This document shows, one piece after another, positions 31,240 to 38,941 of a DNA stretch of 48,477 nucleotides. The stretch covers positions 1-48,477 of the forward strand of contig CACYYS010000019.1 in the NCBI GenBank assembly GCA_902778725.1, in the 5' to 3' direction. Source of the stretch: an uncultured Ruminococcus sp. (GTDB taxonomy: Bacteria > Bacillota > Clostridia > Oscillospirales > CAG-272). The notes under the pieces are model-generated. The model had not been told where the DNA came from. It did not search any database and saw nothing but the letters and a program-made list of their open reading frames with translations. The stretch's first letter is position 1. The number at the start of each line of letters is the position of its first letter. The position numbers were made by a program, and so were the translations under genes.

Positions 31240-33710
31240 GGCGTCCTCCTTTTTGTTCGGATCGGAAGCGGAGCTTCCGTTTTCAGCCTTTTTTGGAGAG
31301 CTCGATCTCCCAGATGATGGAATTGTAGATGTCCCAGCGCGAGGTGATGACCATCATATACCGGCCGCCCTCCCGCGTGTAGGCGGAGCAGACGCGCGGC
31401 TCGTAGACGGAGCCGAAGGTCGCCTGGCTCATCACGAGCACCGGCGCGCAGGACGATGCTGTTTTTGAGCGAGCCCGCCTGCGGCGTGCAGTAGAACATC
31501 AGCCACTCGCCGAGGTATTCGTTATACATCACGCCGAGACCGCCGACGCACTTGTCGACCGCGGCGTAGTTGGTCATCATCGCTTTTTCGCCGCGCTCGA
31601 AGATCGCGTTGCCGTTATCGTCCCGGCCGGTCATATATTCGTAAGCGGAGAAGTTTTCGATCTGGGACTGCCTGACGCGCATCAGGCGGCAGTAGCCCTT
31701 GCGTCCGCCCGGCACGCCGAAGAAATAGACCCAGTCGCCGTCGAGGACGGGATAGAGCTGGGCAAGCCCCCACTCCGGGATCTCCTCCACGGGGTCGGAG
31801 ACGTCGGTCCCCGCCGGCCAGCGCAGGTCGGAGGGCGTCTCCCAGCTGCGGCCGAAGTCGGTGGACTTGGCGAGCCCGCCGTAGTTGCAGGGCCAGCAGC
31901 CGTCCCGGTCGGTCTCCCGCCAGCTCGCGACGGACATATAGCAGAAGTAGAGGGTGTCCCCGATCTTCACGCCGCCGGTCGGGATCTTCGACTCCTCGGT
32001 CTTGTTCTTTGTGTCGTGCCCGGAGAGGAGGAACTCGCCGGAGAAGGGCGAGCGCTGGAAGGTCTCGCCCATATAAAAGCCGTCGAGGGTGATGCCGTCG
32101 GTGTAATCGTAGTCGGTCGTGAAGGCGAGAGCGTTGGCGCGCCACGGCTTGCCGAGCTCGCCCTCCGGGTTGCAGTCGCCGAAGGCGAGGAGGGCCGTGC
32201 CGCCGCAGTCGATCATATAGCCGCCGCCCGCTCCCGCGATGCCGTAGTTGGTGATCGTTTTGTTGATCGAGTATTCGCCCGTCAGCATCGAGACGAATTT
32301 CACCCCGCGCACGCCGTCAAGAGAGTAGAGCTTGTCGGGATCGCGCAGGCGCATCGAGGACGCCGGGGTGCTCTTTTCCAGCTTCCGGACCTTTGCCAGC
32401 GCGGCGGCGGTCTCGGGGATCAGGTTTTTCTCTTCCTCCGCCGTGAGGGGGCCGGTCTTCGGCTTCTCTTCGGGGAAGGGAGGGTTGGTATAGGAAGGGG
32501 CGTTTGCCTTCAGGACCGGCGCGGCGATCTGATCGGCGCTGCCGGAGAGGGTCTTCGGGAAGGACTTCGCGGTAACGCCCGTTCCGTCCGCGAGCAGCAC
32601 GCCGCTGCCCGTATCGCCCGTGGCGAGAGTCCCGGAGGGGAAGGTCCCGCCGGCGACGCAGAGGGTCGTCTCCGCAGAGGCGGCGAGGGCGATCTTGTCG
32701 GAGGTCGTCTGGCGGACGGCCAGCTCCTTCGAGCGGAATTCGCCGCCGGTGATCTTCAGGGTGACCCGGCCCGTGACCGAGACGGGGTAGTTTTCCGTAT
32801 TGCTGCCGGTGCGGGAGAGAAGATAGACCGGACCCTCGAAGGTCCCGCCGTTTATCTCCATATAGACCGCGCCGGCGACGCCGTTCATCCCCGCGGCGGA
32901 GTTGAGATCCCGCCCCGAGGCGGCGGAAAAGGTCCCGCCCTCCACAAAGATCGCAAAGGTGACGCCGTCCTCCACGGTGCCGAAGGCGGACTTCGACTGG
33001 GTGCGGCGGTTGCCGCCGCGGAGATACTGCCAGACGCCGCCCTTCACCGTGACGGCGGCGTCCCTGCGGCAGCTGACCTGTTCCGCGGTGCGGTAGGCGC
33101 TGGAGGGGACGTTATAGCCGCAGATCAGCGCGATGTCGGTCGAAACGCCGGCCGCGCGGACGCAGGCGACGTCCTTGCCGAAGGTGACGTTATGATACTG
33201 GAGGCAGAAGAGGAGATCGGCTTTTTCGGCGGAGATCGCCAGCCCGTCAAAGAGATAGTCTCCGTAAAAGAAGGCGTTGGCGGAGAAGGCGAGCTTCGCG
33301 TCCGCCGCCGTCCGGTAGTCGACGCCGTCCCAGACGGAGGTCAGGGTAACGGACGCGCCGTTTGAGGGGAAGAAATAGTCCGTGCCGAAGGAAAGCGGCC
33401 CGCAGACGACGACGGTGCCGCCCGCTTTTTTTGTTTTGCCGAGGCCGTCGGCGAGGGTGGCGGCGTTCTCCGGGGAGGAGCCGTCCTTTTGGCCGGCACC
33501 GTTCTGCGTCACGAAGACGGTCGCCGCTTCCGCGTCAAAATCGTCTTCGGGGAGGAAGGTCGTATCGGACCCGCCGGCGGTGCTGTCCTCCGGGGTCGCG
33601 GGCGTTTTCCCGCACGAGCAGAGCGGCAGGGAGAAAACGAGGAGCGCGAGAAGGAAGGAAAGGAGACGGAAGACCGCGGGGGAGGAAATAATGGTTTTTC
33701 TTTGCTTCAT
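31236..33710 (-). CDS. Beta-helix + DUF4185 lipoprotein, C-terminus frameshifted
   Basis: 824 residues from the ATG at 33710 (AAGGAG 10 bp upstream; signal peptide with LCSC lipobox). The layout matches the paralogue at 28537 but with a much shorter linker: beta-helix (GGTVVVCGPLSF, TLTSVWDGVDYRT, MEINGGTFEGPVYLL) then DUF4185 (MLTGEYSINKT, FGDCNPEGE, WRANALAFTTDYDYTDG). After SLKNSIVLR the frame breaks. Compared with the paralogue, about 36 bp are replaced by 4 bases (31442-31445), a net loss of 32. The lost frame is intact downstream (VLVMSQATFGSVYEPRV to IWEIELSKKG, stop at 31283-31285). As written, the last ~70 residues are out-of-frame Arg/Leu-rich sequence. The propeller's final strands are therefore missing and the protein may be inactive. 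Confidence 0.8.
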   Translation of the reverse strand: MKQRKTIISSPAVFRLLSFLLALLVFSLPLCSCGKTPATPEDSTAGGSDTTFLPEDDFDAEAATVFVTQNGAGQKDGSSPENAATLADGLGKTKKAGGTVVVCGPLSFGTDYFFPSNGASVTLTSVWDGVDYRTAADAKLAFSANAFFYGDYLFDGLAISAEKADLLFCLQYHNVTFGKDVACVRAAGVSTDIALICGYNVPSSAYRTAEQVSCRRDAAVTVKGGVWQYLRGGNRRTQSKSAFGTVEDGVTFAIFVEGGTFSAASGRDLNSAAGMNGVAGAVYMEINGGTFEGPVYLLSRTGSNTENYPVSVTGRVTLKITGGEFRSKELAVRQTTSDKIALAASAETTLCVAGGTFPSGTLATGDTGSGVLLADGTGVTAKSFPKTLSGSADQIAAPVLKANAPSYTNPPFPEEKPKTGPLTAEEEKNLIPETAAALAKVRKLEKSTPASSMRLRDPDKLYSLDGVRGVKFVSMLTGEYSINKTITNYGIAGAGGGYMIDCGGTALLAFGDCNPEGELGKPWRANALAFTTDYDYTDGITLDGFYMGETFQRSPFSGEFLLSGHDTKNKTEESKIPTGGVKIGDTLYFCYMSVASWRETDRDGCWPCNYGGLAKSTDFGRSWETPSDLRWPAGTDVSDPVEEIPEWGLAQLYPVLDGDWVYFFGVPGGRKGYCRLMRVRQSQIENFSAYEYMTGRDDNGNAIFERGEKAMMTNYAAVDKCVGGLGVMYNEYLGEWLMFYCTPQAGSLKNSIVLRAGARDEPGDLRLRLRAARLLRLHAGGRPVYDGHHLALGHLQFHHLGDRALQKRLKTEAPLPIRTKRRTP

Positions 33711-33785
33711 GTTCGGTTTTCTCCTTGCATTTTCCACAAAAAGAGGAGGGGTTTTTCTTGTTTCATCGTTATCTTACCATAATCT

Positions 33786-33815
33786 AATATACTTTAGGAG
33801 AACGGAAATTGTCAA
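33786..33815 (-). promoter_or_regulatory. Strong promoter ahead of the lipoprotein/glycyl radical enzyme gene run
   Basis: On the - strand, consensus TTGACA (33810-33815), 18-bp spacer and TATATT (33786-33791), about 75 bp before the ATG at 33710. No clear terminator was seen between here and 22405, so one transcript could cover seven genes. Confidence 0.7.
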
Positions 33816-33933
33816 GATATTTTGCAATTCTTGGTTTTCCCGAAAGCTGCTTCCGTGTTTTCCGGGAAAAAAGAAAAAGCGGAGGGGGAGGATTTTGTTC
33901 CTCTCCCTCCTGCGCAGGCGATCCGGCTTTCTT

Positions 33934-35628
33934 CTATTCTCCGAGTTTTGTAAAGACGGTTTTTTCTCCGAAAGGCGCCTGCTTCGGCGATCCGGACTGA
34001 GGATCCGGCGCGGCCGCCTTTTTTTCAAGCAACGTTTTCACGTCTTCTTCGGTGATCGCGGACAGCGCTTCGTCGGCGATCTGCGCAGAGGAGGCGATGC
34101 GGTTGGCCTGGATCGCGATCAGCCGTTCGAAGATGTTTCTGACCTCGCGTCCGTTCCCGAAGTTGCGGGGCTTGTGAGCAACCAGATTCCCGAAATGATT
34201 TTGCAGCAGGCGTTCCGCGGAGTCGGTGACCGTATACTGATTCTTTTTCAAAAGCAGGGCGAAGATCTGCATCAGTTCCTCCCCGGTGTAATCCGGGAAA
34301 AAGATATACTTGTTGAATCTCGATTTCAGTCCGGGATTGGAATGGATGAACCGCTCCATCAGGTCGTGATAACCGGCTACGATCACGATCAGGTCTTCCC
34401 GCTTGTCCTCCATCGCTTTCAAAAGGGTCTCGATCGCTTCCGATCCGAAGTCGTTGCCCGCATCCGGCACGGACAGGGAATATGCTTCGTCTATGAAAAG
34501 GACGCCGCCCCTGGCCTTGTCGATGACCTCCTTCGTTTTGATCGCCGTTTGTCCGACATACCCGGCGACAAGGCCGCTCCTGTCCACCTCGACATAATGT
34601 CCTTTGGAGAGCAGTCCCAGCGCGTGATACATCCGCCCCAGGATCCGTGCGATCGTTGTTTTTCCCGTGCCGGGATTTCCGGTAAAAACAAGATGCTTCG
34701 TAGTTTCCGGGACAACGAGCCCCCGCTCTTTTCTGATCTTGTTGACTTTGATCAGATTGATCAGAGTGTTCACATCCTCCTTGACCGCGGAAAGACCGAT
34801 CAGCTCGTTCAACTCTTTTTTACACGCCTCCAGCGCGCCGGGGTCCGGAGAGAGAGGCTTTTTTCCTTTTTTTTCTCCCGTTTTCCCACCGTCGGCCGGC
34901 TTTTCCGCTTTGTCCGTACCGTCGCGCTCTCCCTCTGACGAGAGAGAAAGGTCGTTCACGGACAGGGAGATCGAAAAACGGAAGAGGTCGTCTTCGTCCG
35001 TCTCTTTCCGGCCGTTCACCAGGTCGGTCGCGTGGAGGAGGAACAGTTCGATCTCGTCTTTTTGCAGCGGATTCTCCAGGCGCGGGATCCATTTGGAGAG
35101 ATAGGCGATATGATCCTCGTCAATGCTCCGGCCAGCGTCATAGGAGCGTTTCAGCAGCTCGAAAAGATTGTCCTGTCCTGAAGGATCGTTCTGTTCGTTT
35201 TGGAGCATAAGGGAGATCAGTTTGTCCGCCAGCTCAAACTGTTTCCGGAGGATCAAGCTCTTGACGAAGTTGATTTGTCCATCGTCTGCGGGATCGCGCC
35301 GGAAGACAAGATCGCACAGCGCGTCGGAGCCCAGGAAGGCTTCGGTCAGATCCTCTTCTTCCGAGTCTTTTATGATATCGTCGGAAATCCAGCGAATAGT
35401 CGATTTGTCCTCTATTTTTTTGTAATAATGCCGCAAAAGGTACAGCCACATTCTGACGCCTTCCCGCCGGTCGAGCTTGAGGACCGGCGCGATCAGCTTT
35501 TCAGTCAGGGTGGAAATCTTATCGGGATCGAGCGCCCAACTGTTGTTATACGAGAAACGGCGCGCGCAGGTATTTTTCAGTTTGTCGAATTTTTCCTTCA
35601 GAAAGTTGAGACGGTCGGTGTTTTCCAT
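33934..35628 (-). CDS. CbxX/CfxQ-type AAA+ ATPase
   Basis: 564 residues from the ATG at 35628 (AAGGAG upstream; a longer frame lacks this site). The N-terminal ~230 residues are charged, helical and unassigned. An Asp/Glu/Lys-rich linker follows, then the ATPase core: Walker A GNPGTGKT (317-324), Walker B VLFIDEAY, sensor and Arg-finger region SNPGLKSRFNKYI and a C-terminal lid. This is the family of SpoVK, CbxX and the type VII protein EccA, ring-forming remodelling machines. No partner gene lies beside it, so the target is unknown. The composition is somewhat less GC-rich than the neighbours. Confidence 0.85.
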   Translation of the reverse strand: MENTDRLNFLKEKFDKLKNTCARRFSYNNSWALDPDKISTLTEKLIAPVLKLDRREGVRMWLYLLRHYYKKIEDKSTIRWISDDIIKDSEEEDLTEAFLGSDALCDLVFRRDPADDGQINFVKSLILRKQFELADKLISLMLQNEQNDPSGQDNLFELLKRSYDAGRSIDEDHIAYLSKWIPRLENPLQKDEIELFLLHATDLVNGRKETDEDDLFRFSISLSVNDLSLSSEGERDGTDKAEKPADGGKTGEKKGKKPLSPDPGALEACKKELNELIGLSAVKEDVNTLINLIKVNKIRKERGLVVPETTKHLVFTGNPGTGKTTIARILGRMYHALGLLSKGHYVEVDRSGLVAGYVGQTAIKTKEVIDKARGGVLFIDEAYSLSVPDAGNDFGSEAIETLLKAMEDKREDLIVIVAGYHDLMERFIHSNPGLKSRFNKYIFFPDYTGEELMQIFALLLKKNQYTVTDSAERLLQNHFGNLVAHKPRNFGNGREVRNIFERLIAIQANRIASSAQIADEALSAITEEDVKTLLEKKAAAPDPQSGSPKQAPFGEKTVFTKLGE

Positions 35629-35754
35629 GCAAAACTCCTTTTCGAACTGCAGTCTTGATAACGGGATAAAACCGCGGATCGGGTCCGGAGTTATTTTATC
35701 ACCTCCGGCGCCCGAAATCAAGGAAAACAGGGAAAAAGCGCCTCCCGCGCCGTC

Positions 35755-35783
35755 TTGACTTTCCCGCTCCGGTATCTTATAAT
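35755..35783 (+). promoter_or_regulatory. Consensus promoter of the Cys-rich secreted protein gene
   Basis: TTGACT (35755-35760), 17-bp spacer and TATAAT (35778-35783), 38 bp upstream of the ATG at 35822. GGAGG lies 7-11 bp before the start. Confidence 0.8.
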
Positions 35784-35821
35784 ATCTTTATAATCAAAAT
35801 CCAGATCCGGAGGTCCGGTCC

Positions 35822-38224
35822 ATGAAGAAAAGAATCCTGTCCTTTGCCCTCGCGTTCGTTTTCGCGCTCGCGCCGGTCTTCTGCTTCCCGTTTTTCTCGG
35901 GCGCGGAAGCTCTCTCCGTTTCCAAAGGATACGGAACGGACGAGTACGTTTACGCGCCGGCCGATTACAGTCTTGTCGTTGCGACCAACCTGGAGGAGCC
36001 CGTTTACCAGTGGTTCGTCGGCGTCGGCCGGAACGTTCCGACCGACGAGCTGATCCGGCTGGACGACACCGACGGGTGGAGCGGCACGAAGACCGCGCAT
36101 CTGTCGCTGATCACCAACGACGGGCTCGCGTACACGGAAGGCGACGACGGCTGGGACGATCTCTATTTCTGCTGCCTCGTCACCGACAAAAACGGTCGCA
36201 AGCTCTGGGGACCGGATATGAATATGATCGTCTTCCCCCACGCCGCGCTCCTGGAAAAACTGGAAAAGGAAGGCGTCGGGATCTCGTCGGGCGGCGTCCG
36301 TTACCAAAACGGCTCCTCGCTCCCGCTTGAGCGCGAGGAGGACGGCGTCAAATATTATCGATCTTACGGAGATAGCGCGTTTCTTCCCTCCGTTACCTAT
36401 TCCCCGATGAGCAGCGAGCTCCGCGAGCGCTCCGACGGGGAGCTTGTCAAGGAGACCTTTATCACTTACGGAGGAAAGACCGTTCCCTTTACCGATCCCG
36501 ATCAGGGCTACCGCCCGGAGCGGTACGGAACGGCCGTCGTGTTCCGCACGGATCTTGTCCTTTACGTGGGCGGGAATCGGATGGAAACGCTCGATTCCGT
36601 CACCTCGGTCGTGAACGTGAAGGCGCCGGACGGGGTCGGCACGGCGCCGACCAAAACGAGCTGCGCCGTCCTGGCGGAGCAGTACAGCCAGGCGCGGGTC
36701 CTGAAAGAGCTCCGAAAGGGCGAGATCGTGACGCTGCTTTCCGAGGCGGGCGGCTACTGGCGCGTCGCCGCGGGCGGGTACTTCGGCTATATCCCCAAGA
36801 CCGCGCTTGACGTTTCCGACGCGATCTCCTCCGTCGCCGTGACGGTCGCGGAGCCGGCCGCCTATCAGACGCCCGCTTCGACCGCCGTCCCGGCGGAGCC
36901 GGACCGGTACGAGCTGGATCCGCAGCTGAACCAGGAGATGTGGTACGACGTAACGAAAGACAGGTTCCTCAAGCCGGGCGACGTTTTCCAGCCCGGACAC
37001 AGCTACCGGGCGGTGATCTGGGTCACCGCGAAGGCGGGGAAGCGCTTCCCCCTTGCAAACGGAAAACCCGACGTGGCGGGCTGGGTCAACGGGGTCCCGG
37101 CAAACACGGCGAAAGCGCGCGAGCAGGATCCCGAGGAGGTCGTCGAGATCACCTATACCTTCGACCACGTCCATGATCTCACAAAGGTCAACCGGGTCTA
37201 TCCGACCTGTACGGAGCCCGGGAAAGAGTATCATTATCGCTGCGCCGGCTGCGGCTGGAACTTTGAGGACGCCGGAGCGAAGGTGCGCATCACCGAAGAG
37301 GACTGGGGGATTCTCCCCGCGCTCGGGCACCGGGAGTCCGAGTGGAAGAGCAACGGAACGAACCACTACAAGGTCTGCCTGCGGCGCGAATGCGGCGAGA
37401 CGATCCCGGGGACGCTCGGCGCCCATGCCGGCGGCACGGCGACCTGCGTGCAGGAAGCGGTCTGCGAGGTGTGCGGACTCTCCTACGGCGCGCTCGCTCC
37501 CCATACCTATTCCTCCGAGTGGAATTACCGGACCGGAGAGGGACACGCGCACCGCTGCACCGAGCCTCTCTGCGGCGAGCACGACGCCGTCCTCCCGCAC
37601 CGCCCCGGCTCCGCCGCCACCGCGACGGAGCCGCAGGTCTGCCTCGACTGCGGCTACGTCCTCGAAAAGGCGCACGAGCATCGTCACACCCTCTCCCCCG
37701 TGGCGGAGCAGAAAGCCACCTGCACCGAGAGCGGCCGCGCCGCATATTATGTCTGTAACGGGTGCGGAGAATGGTTCTCCGACGCCGCGGGCTCCTCGCC
37801 CGTCAAAAACCGCGACAGTCTCGTCCTGAAGCCCCTCGGGCACCGCCCGGCGGACGTCTGGACCGCGGACGGCGCCTCCCACTGGCACGTCTGCCTCAAC
37901 TGCGGGCTCCCCGTTGAGGAAAGCAGGGGAAAACACAGCGACCTGTCCGGGGACGGCGCCTGTGATCTCTGCGGCGCGCCTGTCGACGCCGCCACTTCCG
38001 CGCCGGAAACGCAGCCCCCGGTCACCGCCGCCCCCGGGACCGACCCCGCGGGAACGACTCCCGCGGAAACGACTCCCGCGGGAACGACCCCGGGGACAAA
38101 CGCGGGCGGGGACGGCGCCCTGCCCTGGCCGGTCCTCCTCCTGATCGTCTTCTCCGCCGCCGCCGTCCTCGCCGGGACGGTCGTCTCCGTCGTTTCGGAG
38201 ATCAAACGGCGGAAAAAACGCTGA
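35822..38224 (+). CDS. Large secreted protein with SH3-like domain, CxxC repeats and membrane anchor
   Basis: 800 residues. A signal peptide (1-28) is followed by Ig-like strand-rich parts. A bacterial SH3-like segment lies at about 275-335 (TSCAVLAEQYSQARVLKEL, GGYWRVAAGGYFGYIPK). From about 445 to 730 there are about eight short units with paired Cys (CAGCGW, CEVCGL, CLDCGY, CNGCGE, CLNCGL, CDLCGA), many with a nearby His. These resemble the short CxxCG repeats common in surface proteins of gut Firmicutes. A Thr/Pro stalk, one membrane segment and an RRKKR tail end the protein. It should be surface-exposed and membrane-held; metal or ligand binding is guesswork. Confidence 0.82.
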   Translation: MKKRILSFALAFVFALAPVFCFPFFSGAEALSVSKGYGTDEYVYAPADYSLVVATNLEEPVYQWFVGVGRNVPTDELIRLDDTDGWSGTKTAHLSLITNDGLAYTEGDDGWDDLYFCCLVTDKNGRKLWGPDMNMIVFPHAALLEKLEKEGVGISSGGVRYQNGSSLPLEREEDGVKYYRSYGDSAFLPSVTYSPMSSELRERSDGELVKETFITYGGKTVPFTDPDQGYRPERYGTAVVFRTDLVLYVGGNRMETLDSVTSVVNVKAPDGVGTAPTKTSCAVLAEQYSQARVLKELRKGEIVTLLSEAGGYWRVAAGGYFGYIPKTALDVSDAISSVAVTVAEPAAYQTPASTAVPAEPDRYELDPQLNQEMWYDVTKDRFLKPGDVFQPGHSYRAVIWVTAKAGKRFPLANGKPDVAGWVNGVPANTAKAREQDPEEVVEITYTFDHVHDLTKVNRVYPTCTEPGKEYHYRCAGCGWNFEDAGAKVRITEEDWGILPALGHRESEWKSNGTNHYKVCLRRECGETIPGTLGAHAGGTATCVQEAVCEVCGLSYGALAPHTYSSEWNYRTGEGHAHRCTEPLCGEHDAVLPHRPGSAATATEPQVCLDCGYVLEKAHEHRHTLSPVAEQKATCTESGRAAYYVCNGCGEWFSDAAGSSPVKNRDSLVLKPLGHRPADVWTADGASHWHVCLNCGLPVEESRGKHSDLSGDGACDLCGAPVDAATSAPETQPPVTAAPGTDPAGTTPAETTPAGTTPGTNAGGDGALPWPVLLLIVFSAAAVLAGTVVSVVSEIKRRKKR

Positions 38225-38262
38225 AAAAGCCCCCAAAAAAGAAAAAATCTTTCCGCTCCCTC

Positions 38263-38309
38263 TTGACAAAGGCGTTTTGATTGTATACAATGTAATTGCA
38301 AACAATCAA
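38263..38309 (+). promoter_or_regulatory. Promoter and palindromic operator of glutathione peroxidase
   Basis: TTGACA (38263-38268), 17-bp spacer, TACAAT (38286-38291). The perfect palindrome ATTGTATACAAT (38280-38291) covers the -10, and outer arms TTGATTG (38277-38283) and CAATCAA (38303-38309) surround it. The sequence recalls OhrR/MarR-type operators, so repression relieved by peroxide is plausible. Confidence 0.65.
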
Positions 38310-38331
38310 AAAGAAAAGGAGAGAAAGCGAA

Positions 38332-38874
38332 ATGACGATCTACAATCACAGCGTACCGACGGCGGACGGCGGGGAGGAATCCCTGAAAAAGTATGAGGGC
38401 AAGGTCCTCCTTGTCGTGAACACCGCGACGGGCTGCGGCTTCACCCCCCAGTACAAGGAGCTGGAGTCGATGTACGAGGAGTATCACGACAGGGGGTTCG
38501 AGATCCTCGATATCCCCTGCAACCAGTTTGCCGGACAGACCCCCGGCACCGACGAGGAGATCCGCGAGTTCTGCACCCTCAAGTATAACACCCGCTTCCC
38601 GCAGATGAAAAAGTCGGACGTCAACGGGGAGAATGAGCTTCCCCTCTATACCTTCCTCAAATCGCAGAAGGGCTTTGAGGGCTTCGGCAAAGGGATCAAG
38701 GCGCTCGCCATGAGCGCCATGCTCGCCAAGATCGACCCCGATTATAAAAACAACCCCGCGATCAAGTGGAATTTCACCAAATTCCTCGTTGACCGGCAGG
38801 GGAACGTGGTCGCCCGCTTCGAGCCGACCGCGGATATGAAAAAGGTGGAGCAGGCGGTCGCCGCCCTCCTCTGA
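38332..38874 (+). CDS. Glutathione peroxidase family protein (Cys type)
   Basis: 180 residues from the ATG at 38332 (AAGGAGA upstream); an earlier in-frame codon precedes the ribosome site. The catalytic residue is Cys35 in NTATGCGFT, in place of selenocysteine. The Gln of NQFAGQ and Trp of KWNFTKF complete the triad. Such bacterial proteins reduce hydroperoxides, usually with thioredoxin rather than glutathione. In a strict anaerobe it would help survive air exposure. Its own palindrome-bearing promoter suggests redox control. Confidence 0.93.
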   Translation: MTIYNHSVPTADGGEESLKKYEGKVLLVVNTATGCGFTPQYKELESMYEEYHDRGFEILDIPCNQFAGQTPGTDEEIREFCTLKYNTRFPQMKKSDVNGENELPLYTFLKSQKGFEGFGKGIKALAMSAMLAKIDPDYKNNPAIKWNFTKFLVDRQGNVVARFEPTADMKKVEQAVAALL

Positions 38875-38895
38875 TTCGGTTTCAAACGGAAAAAC

Positions 38896-38917
38896 GCCGC
38901 CCTCCCCGGAGGGCGGC
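38896..38917 (+). terminator. Weak hairpin between glutathione peroxidase and CDF transporter
   Basis: GCCGCCCTCC and GGAGGGCGGC arms with a tight loop, preceded by AAAA but followed by few T. It lies in the 64-bp gap, so partial read-through into the transporter gene is likely. Confidence 0.5.
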
Positions 38918-38941
38918 TTCCGTCACGGAAAGGAGATCATG

